Shown: positions 26,101-33,411 of the stretch, piece by piece
Layout of the letters: every line of letters begins with the position of its first letter
Position numbering within the stretch: the first letter of the stretch is position 1
Source: Bacillota bacterium
GTDB taxonomy: Bacteria; Bacillota; Clostridia; Christensenellales; Aristaeellaceae
Length of the DNA stretch: 64,000 bases
Assembly (NCBI GenBank): GCA_023415715.1
Contig: JAEZJP010000206.1
Location: forward strand, 1 to 64,000
Direction: 5' to 3'
Translations under genes and position numbers: made by a program
Notes under the pieces: generated by a model
What the model was told of the DNA's origin: nothing
What the model saw: the letters and a program-made list of their open reading frames with translations, nothing else
Database searches by the model: none

Positions 26101-29100
26101 CCCGAGATTATGAGTTTTCCTGTTTCAATTGCGCGGCTGCTGGTGCTTGTTACCGTGTTTTCTGTTCCATCCGCCAGTATCAATTGGAGGGGAGCTATAT
26201 TTGATGCAGAGATAGCGCTTCCATTATATCCTTGCAGTGTAAGCGTAGTCTCTTCCCATTTCCATGCCCATCCATTCCCTGTGATGTCCTTGCCTAATTG
26301 GGCTTTTTCATAAGTGGCTCCGTCAATCGTAAGCCTGGTGGGGAGCACATATGTTATTATCATCTGTCCGCTTTGAAAAATTACACGGTTTAAGCCTGTC
26401 ACATCCTTTGATTGCGCATAAGCCGTGATCTGTGTTTTGCTGAATGCGGCAGTGGAACCGGCCACATCCAGATACGTACCCGTTCCACTGACGTTAGTCG
26501 ACCCGTAGGAATCTATGCCGTAACCCGAGTTGCTGCCGGATCCGCGGGATGTAACAGACCCGCCATCAATGTAGACCGCACCAAGGTCTGCGACAATACC
26601 ATTCCCGAAATTACCGCTGCCGCTTCCGATGGCGGTAACCCATCCGCCTGTAACCGTTACATTTTCTTCGCATGCATGAATACCATAAGCGGAATACCCG
26701 GTTCCATTTGCGGTGACATTGCCGCCGTTGATCATGCAGTTCTTAAATGCATACAGACCGTACGCGGTGCCCCCAACACTATTGCCCTGGGCGTTTACCA
26801 CGCCGCTGTCGATCCTGATATTCCTGAGCGCATCAATGCCAACGCTAGAGTAGCCGGCAGAGATGCCTGATGCATTCACCGTGCTGTTGCTGATTGTGAT
26901 GTCGTTATTGCTTTCTATACCTTTACCCCACAGGCCGATGCCCTGAGCTGTTACCGTCCCACCTGTGATATTCACCAAGCCGTATGACATGATGCCGATT
27001 CCGTCCCTGCCCTCACCGGTGGCGGTCACCAAGCCTCCACTGATAGTAACATAGTTGCTGTTAAAGCCATAGCCATCGCTGCTGCCATTCCCAGTGGCAG
27101 ACACTGTGCCGCCGCTGATTGATATGCCGCCACCAAGTGCATCAATCCCATTACCACTGACGGTATCATCACAAATTGCGGTTACCGTGCCGCCGGTGAT
27201 GATGATGGAGACGTTAGCGTAAATGCCGCTGCAGTAGCTAATATTTGTGTTCGTGCTTCTGCCGGTTGCTGTCAATGTGCCACCGCTTACGACAATGTTC
27301 CCCGACGTTGTATGCATGCCATAACCTGGAACATTGGCCTGTGTGTTATTGCCGGTAACTGTTACCGTACCGCCCTGCATGGTAATACTGCCAGCCTTGA
27401 TGGCAGACCCGTCAGTGGAAGTGACATCCAGTGATCCGTCACCGTTGATTTGCAGGCTGCCACCGCTCAATACATGACCATTGATATTGCTTGTGCCTGT
27501 AAGCGTCAGGGCCAGCGTATCCGGACTTCCGCTTTGAATTGTGATGTTTCCGCTATTCAACTGAAGATCATAGACAGTCAAGTTGGTTACAGAGGCAGCA
27601 ACCTGTATGCTTGCCGTATCGCTGCCGCCGCTTACCGTCAGCCCGCTTTGAGTGATCTGCAAAAGATCGTCCGCATAGCTCCAGCCTTCTCCCGAACCCG
27701 CGCTCGCAGGCACACCATCCAAATAAAGAATGGGTGTGGAATCCATAATGGTCACGGTGAACGGGACGAAACGCGGTCCTTCGTACACAAAATACAGCGT
27801 ATGCTCTCCGACTTCCAAACTATCCAGTTCAGGAATGGAAAGGATTACTTCTTTGCGTATACCTTCAATTGGATCAATGACAATAGAATCGGCATGCGGA
27901 AATGTCAGCAGGCCCGTAATCCCTGCCAGCGGATTCTCCATCGGTAAAACTCTGACATGAATCGCGTCATGATTTGGACCGCTGCCTTCGTATTTGTCGT
28001 ATACAGTACGTTCTGGCTGGAGCTGCACAACCGGGACCGTATCCGCTACATTCAGCGAAAACAAAATATTGTCACCGCAGTCCAGGGTGAACGTCAAATC
28101 ATATGGACCAGGAATCAGCGTTTTGAGATACACCTGCGACAACGTGACAGTATCGTTGGCAAATGTATATTCATTGCCCTCTGTCAACCCTTCGATCCCC
28201 ACAAACGTACATCCTGACAACTGCAACCCTACGGTGATATCGCCGGGCGCAGCATGGTCAAAAACAGCGGATGAAGGTGTAAGCGCACCCGTGTTGGCGC
28301 CATCGTATACGACCACAATTACGGGGATGCTTCCGCCGGGGGCGAAAGCAAAGGTCAATTGGTTTTCCCCCAAAGGCAGCAGGCCGAGGGTCTCCTTGGG
28401 TATGGTTACCGTATCGTCAGAAACCGTATAATCGCTTCCCGCTTCCATGCCCACAATGCCGGAAAACGCGGTATTGTCCATGGCAAGCGTAAAGGTCAAA
28501 TCCGTATAGTGCGGGCTGCCCTCTTTGATATTGTATACCGTTCTTATGGGTGATACACTGAAAACAGGTGTGGTGTCAACGACTGTAATCTCTACAATCA
28601 CCTGCTGGCTGTCGCTGAACTCCATTGTGAACTGATGGGACCCGACAGCCAAGGAGGAAAGGTAACCGGTCAGTATTGCAACGCTTGTATCTAAAACCGT
28701 ATAGTCAGTATCCAAAGTCATCCCGGAAATGCCGGTAAAGGTTACATCCTGCAAATCCGAAAGATCGATTACAACATCGGCATGTGCTGCCGCATCTGAA
28801 TACAGATCAAAGGAATATTGAGTTTCTATATTCTCAACAGACATCAGCTGGGATACGCCTATCGGGCCAAATCTCTGCGTGAGGTTGATTTCAGGTTCAT
28901 CCGACGGTTCCGGTGTTGGCTCATCTGCCACCACGGGTTCAATTGACAATATGGCCAGTGGATAATCACGCTCTTCCTGATAGTAGAACTGACTTGCTCC
29001 CCTATTCACTGTAACGAATGATGCAGCCTCATCCATGCTCATTGGCCGCAGGTTTTCGGCAGCTATATAACCGGTTTTTACGCCTTCCTGCGTAGCAAAC

Positions 29101-29675
29101 GCAATTTTAAGCCGGTCATTGCTTTCACCGGCATTGGCTCTGGCAACTGCATAGGCTACGCCCCTGCCAATCTTTGCATATGCTACTGATATCGACGCAT
29201 TCTCATAGATTTCAGCTTCCCGAATAACCACCGCATACCCTTTGGTGAAGGAAATGCTATGTGCCGCATCAAGGGTGTAATCAATCGGTTCAGTCACAGG
29301 GGCTTCTGACGCTTCTGGCAAAACTGTAGGCTCTTGCGTTTGTAATGGTTCTATAGTATCCGTAGGCACAGGAGTATCCGTAGGCGCAGGAGTGTCCGTT
29401 GGCACAGGAGTATCCGTAGGAGCAGGAGTATCCGTTGGCACAGGAGTATCCGTAGGCGCAGGAGTATCCGTAGGCGCAGGAGTATCCGTTTGTATAGGTG
29501 TATCCGTTGGAGCAGGAATATCAGTTTGAGTTTCATTTGTCTCGCTGAGAGCCTGAAGGATGAACGGGTTTTGCCCTTCATTATCAAATAAGGCTGCCGG
29601 CACGATAAGATTGATGATCAAAACAATAATTGTCAATACAGAAATATGCCTTTTTGTAACTTTGAAATAGCTCAT
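20979..29675 (-). CDS. giant repetitive surface protein: Pro-Thr linker, beta-solenoid modules, Big2 Ig-like domains (C-terminus lost by frameshift)
   Basis: A 2898-residue exported protein. Residues 10-30 are a signal or membrane anchor. Residues 51-108 are a PTDTP[AV] spacer, followed by an SH3-like region and several beta-sandwich repeats. From about residue 640 to 2080 there are glycine-, serine- and threonine-rich short repeats (ISGGTVTA-type), as in carbohydrate-binding beta-solenoids. They are interrupted by five modules ending in a W-x-W...LTL-GYNG pattern. From about 2130 nine Big2 Ig-like domains follow (VTWSSSNTAVATVSSAGLVTG type). A frameshift near 20984 cuts off the tenth. No sorting motif is visible. 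It probably acts in adhesion or as a matrix protein; the ligand is unknown. AAGGAGA precedes the ATG. Confidence 0.85.
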   Translation of the reverse strand: MSYFKVTKRHISVLTIIVLIINLIVPAALFDNEGQNPFILQALSETNETQTDIPAPTDTPIQTDTPAPTDTPAPTDTPVPTDTPAPTDTPVPTDTPAPTDTPVPTDTIEPLQTQEPTVLPEASEAPVTEPIDYTLDAAHSISFTKGYAVVIREAEIYENASISVAYAKIGRGVAYAVARANAGESNDRLKIAFATQEGVKTGYIAAENLRPMSMDEAASFVTVNRGASQFYYQEERDYPLAILSIEPVVADEPTPEPSDEPEINLTQRFGPIGVSQLMSVENIETQYSFDLYSDAAAHADVVIDLSDLQDVTFTGISGMTLDTDYTVLDTSVAILTGYLSSLAVGSHQFTMEFSDSQQVIVEITVVDTTPVFSVSPIRTVYNIKEGSPHYTDLTFTLAMDNTAFSGIVGMEAGSDYTVSDDTVTIPKETLGLLPLGENQLTFAFAPGGSIPVIVVVYDGANTGALTPSSAVFDHAAPGDITVGLQLSGCTFVGIEGLTEGNEYTFANDTVTLSQVYLKTLIPGPYDLTFTLDCGDNILFSLNVADTVPVVQLQPERTVYDKYEGSGPNHDAIHVRVLPMENPLAGITGLLTFPHADSIVIDPIEGIRKEVILSIPELDSLEVGEHTLYFVYEGPRFVPFTVTIMDSTPILYLDGVPASAGSGEGWSYADDLLQITQSGLTVSGGSDTASIQVAASVTNLTVYDLQLNSGNITIQSGSPDTLALTLTGTSNINGHVLSGGSLQINGDGSLDVTSTDGSAIKAGSITMQGGTVTVTGNNTQANVPGYGMHTTSGNIVVSGGTLTATGRSTNTNISYCSGIYANVSIIITGGTVTAICDDTVSGNGIDALGGGISISGGTVSATGNGSSDGYGFNSNYVTISGGLVTATGEGRDGIGIMSYGLVNITGGTVTAQGIGLWGKGIESNNDITISNSTVNASGISAGYSSVGIDALRNIRIDSGVVNAQGNSVGGTAYGLYAFKNCMINGGNVTANGTGYSAYGIHACEENVTVTGGWVTAIGSGSGNFGNGIVADLGAVYIDGGSVTSRGSGSNSGYGIDSYGSTNVSGTGTYLDVAGSTAAFSKTQITAYAQSKDVTGLNRVIFQSGQMIITYVLPTRLTIDGATYEKAQLGKDITGNGWAWKWEETTLTLQGYNGSAISASNIAPLQLILADGTENTVTSTSSRAIETGKLIISGNGSLTATGTGTGGSYGYGIYASDVTIQSGVVTAVGNATAGDSNNAYGIYAPASSVTISGGTVTAIANASDYGYGLKTSNLYIQGGSVTVSSSGLKSCNGILATGDITITGGSLVANISSSSGYPITAYDDLEVSGGTVTADGTYGIVTSDDITINGGVVTASGGYYGLNSSGSVSINGGTVIARGKFYGISALGIGIGGTAFVDSVGDSRAFDPAIINAGGQQADTTGWKYALYDGGVLRQAEGPSGLTIGGTTYGPSSLIMGISKTDWSWDWETKLLTLQGYNGGKISYNGPTLNLMLTEDTENSAVNDYGPGVSAPSIIVSGKGKLTVDGDGSYGYGLYATSGGITILDGEITADGYYGGLCSSSGDIIISGGTVEASARTNANAIYAHNGSVAIHGGNVTANARRGYSDSHGIKSYHGNFTMDGGTVNTSGECGVRTDGGDIVISGGTLTAEGYDPTGWSRGYGIHANTGNITIQDGVVVSNGTHRSIYTTAGDITINGGSVKAYGEGYRGLSTDSGNVYINHGTVLICVTSANAYGIHASSSIVISGSDTHMKVAASTAAFSKDTITVNGQPVNVSGMEQASYRNGAMSSISSLKIPFNLTIGGESHTAYELFESDISGDGWTWNCEASLLTLNGYEGGPIVSTGPAVLQISLENNTQNNVLNLEANGTAIRAASVEIGGSGSLAVHGSFAGIYADDRIAFVGTQARIRAWGMNALVASTKTANGTPVYMQESWNHALYENGSLKEIETPSRLDIGDLSYLQDDLFEDISGSGWAWDCETAQLTLRGCNVGYIQCLSGSSLQVVLEEGTHNIASGLWTGGSLYISGRGILIATALQAVGASSSIFVEHSVVLTEQYYASGLTVQGGLFFKGSNHIYTLEKDTVIQRNLVLPEGNRYIIPAGRRVTIAQGASLTVNGELVNNGTLTGNVISGSGNTTKISAISLNPSSKTVYVNQTFTPATTFTPGYAANKQVTWSSSNTAVATVSSAGLVTGKKAGTAVIRATAKDGSGVYGQCTVTVKQYVTQLTLSSTSVPVIPGKTVTLGITALPADASDKQVSWASSNTAVATVSSAGVVTGLRLGTATITATAKDGSGVKAICTVTVGQPAASVTLNLPKITIGVGQAVSTVTAGVLPANAIIKQVSWSSSNSTVAKVDVTGKITGVKTGTATITATAADGSGKQASVVVTVVSAGSGVTGIKLSLTSATVYVKKTLTLKATITPTSVSNSTVQWVSSNTAVATVSNGVVTGVAPGSATITAISSSGISARCTITVTDVPVSSVTLSKTSISILIGSAYQLTATVLPADAKNKTLTWTSSNVTIATVDTTGKVTAKALGTATITAKSNNGKTAACLVTVNPVKITALTLSPASTTISIGKGEVLGKKITLKANITPTNATIRTFNWTTTNSKVATVDQNGVVTSVGYGTAIIRATAKDGSGVYGQSTVTVKKYVTQLTLSRTSAPVIPGKTVTLGITVLPADAFDKQVSWASSNTAVATVSSAGVVTGLRLGTATITATAKDGSGVKAICTVTVGQPAASVTLNLPKITIGVGQAVSTVTAGVLPTNAIIKQVSWSSSNSAVAKVDATGKITGVKTGTATITATAADGSRKAASVVVTVVSAGRGVTGIKLSLTSATVYVKKTLTLKATLTPTSVSNPAVQWISSNKAAATVNNGVVTGVAPGSTTITAISSSGISVRCTITVTDVR
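29354..29525. repeat. 18-base repeats encoding a PTDTP[AV] linker
   Basis: About nine copies of an 18-base unit (core GGAGTATCCGT on the plus strand) alternate between two versions that encode Ala or Val at the sixth residue. They form a flexible Pro-Thr spacer behind the signal sequence. Such arrays change length by slippage. Confidence 0.9.
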
Positions 29676-29743
29676 GCGTTCGTTTGTCTCCTTGTTCTTA
29701 TCATCTTCATATTCAAATATTCATCGCATTCTCTTCAAGATTA

Positions 29744-29772
29744 ATGGTAGCATTTATAAAATATAGAGTCAA
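29744..29772 (-). promoter_or_regulatory. candidate promoter of the giant surface protein gene
   Basis: On the minus strand TTGACT (29767-29772) and TACCAT (29744-29749) are 17 bases apart. The leader to the ATG at 29675 is about 65 bases. The -10 box is only a 4/6 match. Confidence 0.6.
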
Positions 29773-29807
29773 TCATTTATTGTAACATTTGATCATTGCT
29801 CCCACAG

Positions 29808-29839
29808 GGTCACAGGTTAAAATCCCGCCGGGCATGCCA
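29808..29839 (+). repeat. degenerate copy of the tRNA-Arg(CCG) 3' end (att-like site)
   Basis: Matches 29 of 32 bases of 20456-20487, including the T arm, the 3' acceptor strand CCGGGCAT and CCA. No 5' tRNA half is present, so it is not a functional tRNA. Confidence 0.8.
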
Positions 29840-29868
29840 AAAACCCTGTAATCACGGTGGTTACAGGG
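29838..29868 (-). terminator. terminator of the PanA-like/membrane-protein operon
   Basis: On the minus strand CCCTGTAA and TTACAGGG enclose a nine-base loop and are followed by TTTTTGG. It lies downstream of the gene at 29925. Confidence 0.8.
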
Positions 29869-29924
29869 CTTCCCTATAGAGTTGTGACCTTTTTAGGTAC
29901 TTTATTAGAAAAAGCCACAGTGCG

Positions 29925-30278
29925 TCATATTTGCTTTTTGTTTGATGCCCCAAAGAAAAATCCTACAGAGGTAGTCACGACATATTTTAGAATATCAATA
30001 ACAGATGAAGCACTTCCATTGTTATTGCCCGCGACTAGAAGATCAATCAACCAGACGCCAACTATTGCAAAAATGCAGACATAAGCAAGCACTAGCGCTG
30101 ATGAATCCTTCACCTCAAGTCGATCTTTTCCATAGAATCTACGTTGAAAAAAGCCAGGTTTTTTCCCCATCTTGGCACTATTTCTAGAACAAACTATACC
30201 CGGCTCTTCATCTTCTTCATACGGCTGGTCTGGTATGAAATCAACGCCCTGTTCTTCATGAGGTTTTTCTGAATCCAT
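29925..30278 (-). CDS. small two-helix membrane protein, candidate toxin of a Panacea-type pair
   Basis: A 117-residue protein. A charged, acidic N-terminal half (HEEQGVDFIPDQPYEEDEEP) precedes two hydrophobic segments, SALVLAYVCIFAIVGVWLID at about residues 66-85 and a second at about 97-113 (LKYVVTTSVGFFFGAS). I recognise no family. It starts 29 bases behind a Panacea-domain gene on the same strand, the position of the toxin in PanAT operons. Some known PanT toxins are small membrane proteins. The toxin role is inferred from this context only. The ATG at 30278 is preferred because AAAGGATGG lies eight bases before it. Confidence 0.6.
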   Translation of the reverse strand: MDSEKPHEEQGVDFIPDQPYEEDEEPGIVCSRNSAKMGKKPGFFQRRFYGKDRLEVKDSSALVLAYVCIFAIVGVWLIDLLVAGNNNGSASSVIDILKYVVTTSVGFFFGASNKKQI

Positions 30279-30307
30279 ATCACACACCATCCTTTTCCGA
30301 AAGCATA

Positions 30308-30757
30308 TCAGGCCAGTTTCTCGCGAATTATATCTTGATCAGATAAGACCGAACTGCATTGATCTACAGCTTTCATCCAAGCGCCATCGGCTCTGTGGGT
30401 GATCTCTGATAACTCTATACCTGTGTAGCCAGCGAAAAGTTCCCATACTCGATCCAATGATCTCTTTAGCTCTTGATTTTGTGATAAAGAAACCATTGCG
30501 TAATCACCGTCTGAGTCTATCAAGTATTTCCTGATTGGAGATGAGCCATATTTTCTAAAAGCATTATACACATCTGATAATACAGGCCCATACTTCCAAG
30601 GCTCAAACCTTTCCGGAAATAAAACCGCATTATTATTTTGCAGGTAATCTGCATACAAAAGATACAGAAGCTTCTGCAGCTTCATCTGAGTTATGGGCAT
30701 ACCTTCGTCATGAGCGCGTTTTAGTATACAGTTAGCAATATGTGGTAACTGATACAT
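30308..30757 (-). CDS. Panacea-domain (SocA/DUF4065) protein, candidate antitoxin
   Basis: A 149-residue single-domain protein of the SocA/GepA-like Panacea family. Landmarks are the N-terminal helix pair PHIANCILKRAHDEG, the signature MKLQKLLYLLYADYLQ, then FPERFEPWKYGPVLSDVYNAFRKYG, and a C-terminal TGIELSEITHRADGAWMKA. Panacea domains neutralise many unrelated toxins, and others are linked to phage or proteolysis functions. The ATG at 30757 follows GGAGGTG. A GTG five codons upstream is in frame but lies within that ribosome binding site. The neighbouring small membrane protein is the likely partner. Confidence 0.85.
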   Translation of the reverse strand: MYQLPHIANCILKRAHDEGMPITQMKLQKLLYLLYADYLQNNNAVLFPERFEPWKYGPVLSDVYNAFRKYGSSPIRKYLIDSDGDYAMVSLSQNQELKRSLDRVWELFAGYTGIELSEITHRADGAWMKAVDQCSSVLSDQDIIREKLA

Positions 30758-30800
30758 ACGCAACACCTCCACCGAAGCAACTCGTTGTCTCGCATTCTTG

Positions 30801-30833
30801 GGTGCATACTATGCAACCAGCAATCCATTATAT
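30801..30833 (-). promoter_or_regulatory. candidate promoter -10 box and inverted repeat in front of the Panacea gene
   Basis: A TATAAT box on the minus strand (30828-30833) precedes an imperfect palindrome GGTTGCATAGTATGCACC (30801-30818). The palindrome would overlap the transcription start region. The -35 box is weak. Autoregulation is inferred from toxin-antitoxin habit. The rest of 30834-30970 shows no gene. Confidence 0.4.
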
Positions 30834-30970
30834 GCCAATTGTCCATAAAGTGATTATTGATTTTCAAGCGTCTCCTGCACAATATAAGACCAGGATAATT
30901 TCATAATTAAACCAAGCAATACTACCATGTTCAAAGCTCTTAAAATATATGTTCATTTTTCATATTTATC

Positions 30971-31000
30971 TTGGCATAACTCTAAAGTGCCACATAATAT
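30971..31000 (+). promoter_or_regulatory. promoter of the carbohydrate ABC importer operon
   Basis: TTGGCA (30971-30976) and TAATAT (30995-31000) with 18-base spacing. A second TATAAT at 31099-31104 lies too close to the ribosome binding site to be the main promoter. Confidence 0.6.
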
Positions 31001-31122
31001 AATTCAGATAGGTATGACACGCAAAATGAAATATGTTGCACTAAACTCTCATGGCCATACCGGATGACAGGCGCTTTTTATGCTGTTATCCGTATGAGTA
31101 TAATTCAGGAGGAAATCTTTTC

Positions 31123-32379
31123 ATGAGGAAGCTCTTTGCCCTTACGTTAACACTGGTGCTGGTCTTGTCAAGCTCGGCAGCACTGGCTCAGACTGAACTC
31201 ACCGTCTGGTGCTGGGATCCGGCATTCAACCTCTATGCTATCCAGGAAGCCGCGAAGATTTATGAAAAAATCAATCCGGATGTGAAAATCAATCTGGTGG
31301 AGACTTCGTCCGCCGACTGCGAAACGAAGCAAACGGTAGCGCTCAGTTCCGGTGAGACAGCAACGCTGCCCGACATCGTTCTTATGCAGGACAACTCCGG
31401 CCGCAAGTTCCTGAACACCTTCCCCGGATCATACTTTGACATGAGCGGCCTTGTAGATTACAAAAACTTTGCCTCCTACAAGGTCAACCACTTTACCTTC
31501 GACGGCAAACAGTTCGCCGTTCCCTTTGACAATGGCTGTGCCGCCACCTTTGTTCGCACAGACTATCTGAAAGCTGCAGGTTTCTCCTTGGCCGATCTTA
31601 CTGATATCACCTGGGACCAGTTCATTGAGATCGGAAAAAAGGTCAAGGAAGCTACAGGCCAATACATGGTTACCACGCAAGTTGGCTACAACGACTTTGT
31701 GATGATGATGATCCAAAGCGCAGGCTCCTGGTTCTTTGACGCGGAAGGCAAGCCCAATATTGCAAAAAACCCTGTCATCAAGGAGGTTGTACAAACCATT
31801 GTGAAGCTCCGGCAGAGCGGCATTGTAAAGGAAGCTGTTGACTGGACCGAGTATATTGCCTCCTTCAACAACGGCTCCGCCGCATCCACTATACAGGGCT
31901 GCTGGATTATCGGCTCAATCGTATTGGTTAAGGATCAGGAAGGCAAGTGGGGCATGACCAACGTGCCCAGGCTGAACGTGGAAGGCGCCACCAACTACTC
32001 AAGTCAGGGTGGTTCATCCTGGGTGGTCCCCGCCACCAGCAAAAACCCTGAAGCCGCTGTGGATTTCCTGAGCAAGACCTTTGGCGGCAGCGTAGAGTTC
32101 TATCAGACCATCCTTGCCTCCTCCGGCGCCATCGCCACCTATCTCCCCGCGGCCGGCGGCAGCGCTTATGGTCAGCCCCATCCCTTCTTTGCTGGCCAAA
32201 AGGTGTTTGAGGATCTGATGAAATATTCCGCCAGCATACCCATGGTGGAATACGGCATGTACAATTATGAAGCCCGTGACGCGGTGGTCGTGGCCATCGA
32301 CGAAGTATTCAAAGGCGGAGATATTGACGCCGCACTGCAAACCGCCCAGGAGACAGTGGAATTTCTGATGGCGGAATAA
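31123..32379 (+). CDS. extracellular solute-binding protein of a sugar ABC importer (family 1)
   Basis: A 418-residue substrate-binding protein that delivers a sugar or oligosaccharide to the permeases encoded next. A signal peptide MRKLFALTLTLVLVLSSSAALA is followed directly by QTELTVWCWDPAFN. There is no Cys at the cleavage site, so it is not an obvious lipoprotein. Family-1 features include NPDVKINLVETSS, LPDIVLMQD, YFDMSGLVDYK and the hinge-region SSWVVPATSKNPEAAVDFL. The start at 31123 follows AGGAGGA. An in-frame ATG 24 codons upstream lacks this. The ligand cannot be predicted. A hairpin at 32460 separates it from the permeases. Confidence 0.92.
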   Translation: MRKLFALTLTLVLVLSSSAALAQTELTVWCWDPAFNLYAIQEAAKIYEKINPDVKINLVETSSADCETKQTVALSSGETATLPDIVLMQDNSGRKFLNTFPGSYFDMSGLVDYKNFASYKVNHFTFDGKQFAVPFDNGCAATFVRTDYLKAAGFSLADLTDITWDQFIEIGKKVKEATGQYMVTTQVGYNDFVMMMIQSAGSWFFDAEGKPNIAKNPVIKEVVQTIVKLRQSGIVKEAVDWTEYIASFNNGSAASTIQGCWIIGSIVLVKDQEGKWGMTNVPRLNVEGATNYSSQGGSSWVVPATSKNPEAAVDFLSKTFGGSVEFYQTILASSGAIATYLPAAGGSAYGQPHPFFAGQKVFEDLMKYSASIPMVEYGMYNYEARDAVVVAIDEVFKGGDIDAALQTAQETVEFLMAE

Positions 32380-32459
32380 TGCGTGAATATCGCTGTTTGG
32401 CAGTCTCAGAGCAAATGGTATAACCCTTGATTGCATTTGCACATCTCGCCTGTTTGAAA

Positions 32460-32485
32460 GGGGCGCTGAGCCATGCCGGCGCCCC
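32460..32485 (+). promoter_or_regulatory. intercistronic hairpin between binding-protein and permease genes
   Basis: GGGGCGC (32460-32466) pairs with GCGCCCC (32479-32485) over a 12-base loop, with a six-T run eight bases later. It probably acts as a leaky terminator or mRNA stabiliser that makes more binding protein than permease. Confidence 0.65.
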
Positions 32486-32514
32486 CTTCCACATTTTTTC
32501 GGGAGGAATAAAGA

Positions 32515-33411
32515 ATGCTAAAGCAAAATCTCATCCGCAGCCGGGGCCTGGACCGAAACATCCGCCGAAAAGGCTGGCTGTTCGTGATCCCGGCCACGCT
32601 GCTCATTCTTGTGCTTTGTTTTTATCCCATGGTCCAGGCATTTATTCTATCACTTCAGTCCGGCAAAGGGAACGCGCTTAAATGGACAGCCTTTTCCAAC
32701 TACGAGCGGATACTAAAGGATAAGACATTCATTGCAGCCATCCAGAACACGCTGTTTTACCTGGCAATACAGGTTCCAATCATGCTTTTGCTTGCGCTTA
32801 TTCTGGCTTCGATGCTCAATGATAAAAAGCTTCTGGGCCGGGGCATTTACCGTACGCTTATCTTTCTGCCCTGCGCCACGTCGCTTGTCTCCTGCGCCAT
32901 TATTTTCAAGCAGCTTTTTGCTGCCAATGGCTTTATCAACACTCAGCTTTTGGCAGCCGGCTGGATTCAAGAGCCCATTCCGTTTTTGACAGATGCCGTG
33001 CTGGCCCGGCTTGTCATCATCATTACCATGCTGTGGCGCTGGACGGGATATAATATGGTGTTCTATCTTGCAGGGCTGCAAAATATCGACTCGCAGGTGT
33101 ATGAGGCCGCCAGGATCGACGGTGCATCAGTGGTACAGCAATTTACGGGGATAACCGTGCCGCTGCTGCGCCCCATCATTTTGCTTACCACCATACTTTC
33201 CACCAACGGTACCCTGCAGCTTTTTGATGAAGTGTTCAATATGACCAACGGCGGGCCCGGGAATGCAACCATCACCTTATCGGTGCATATCTACCGGCTT
33301 ACGTTCCAGAATGTGCCGCAATTCGGCTACGCGTCCTCCATAGCATATGTGATATTCCTCTTAGTGGCGCTGCTGGCATTCGTACAGTTGAAGGCAGGTG
33401 AATCCAAATGA
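32515..33411 (+). CDS. sugar ABC transporter permease (MalF/UgpA type)
   Basis: A 298-residue inner-membrane permease with six hydrophobic segments. The first (WLFVIPATLLILVLCFYPMVQA) follows a basic N-terminus, as is usual for this family. The cytoplasmic EAA loop reads YEAARIDGASVVQQFTGITVPLL, the contact site for the ATPase. A GGGAGGAATAAAG box precedes the start. It overlaps the next permease by four bases. No ATP-binding subunit is encoded nearby, so a shared MsmK/MalK-like ATPase elsewhere is likely. Confidence 0.93.
   Translation: MLKQNLIRSRGLDRNIRRKGWLFVIPATLLILVLCFYPMVQAFILSLQSGKGNALKWTAFSNYERILKDKTFIAAIQNTLFYLAIQVPIMLLLALILASMLNDKKLLGRGIYRTLIFLPCATSLVSCAIIFKQLFAANGFINTQLLAAGWIQEPIPFLTDAVLARLVIIITMLWRWTGYNMVFYLAGLQNIDSQVYEAARIDGASVVQQFTGITVPLLRPIILLTTILSTNGTLQLFDEVFNMTNGGPGNATITLSVHIYRLTFQNVPQFGYASSIAYVIFLLVALLAFVQLKAGESK

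Larger units (their letters stand above)
20456..29839. mobile_element. probable old genomic island at the 3' end of tRNA-Arg(CCG), carrying the giant surface protein gene
   Basis: The last 32 bases of the tRNA (20456-20487) recur at 29808-29839 with three mismatches, in the same orientation. The only gene between them is the 2898-residue surface protein. A direct repeat of a tRNA 3' end around foreign cargo is the usual footprint of integrase-mediated insertion. No integrase remains inside, and the mismatches suggest the event is old. The call is inference from the repeats. Confidence 0.5.

Noticed and set aside
20636..28553. Many long open frames on the plus strand across the giant surface protein gene
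   Set aside because: They are antisense shadows of repetitive, GC-biased codons. They lack ribosome binding sites, have biased composition and repeat with the Big2 period.
29354..29525. Short regular repeats resembling a CRISPR array
   Set aside because: There are no unique spacers. The units are contiguous, in frame and encode a Pro-Thr linker.
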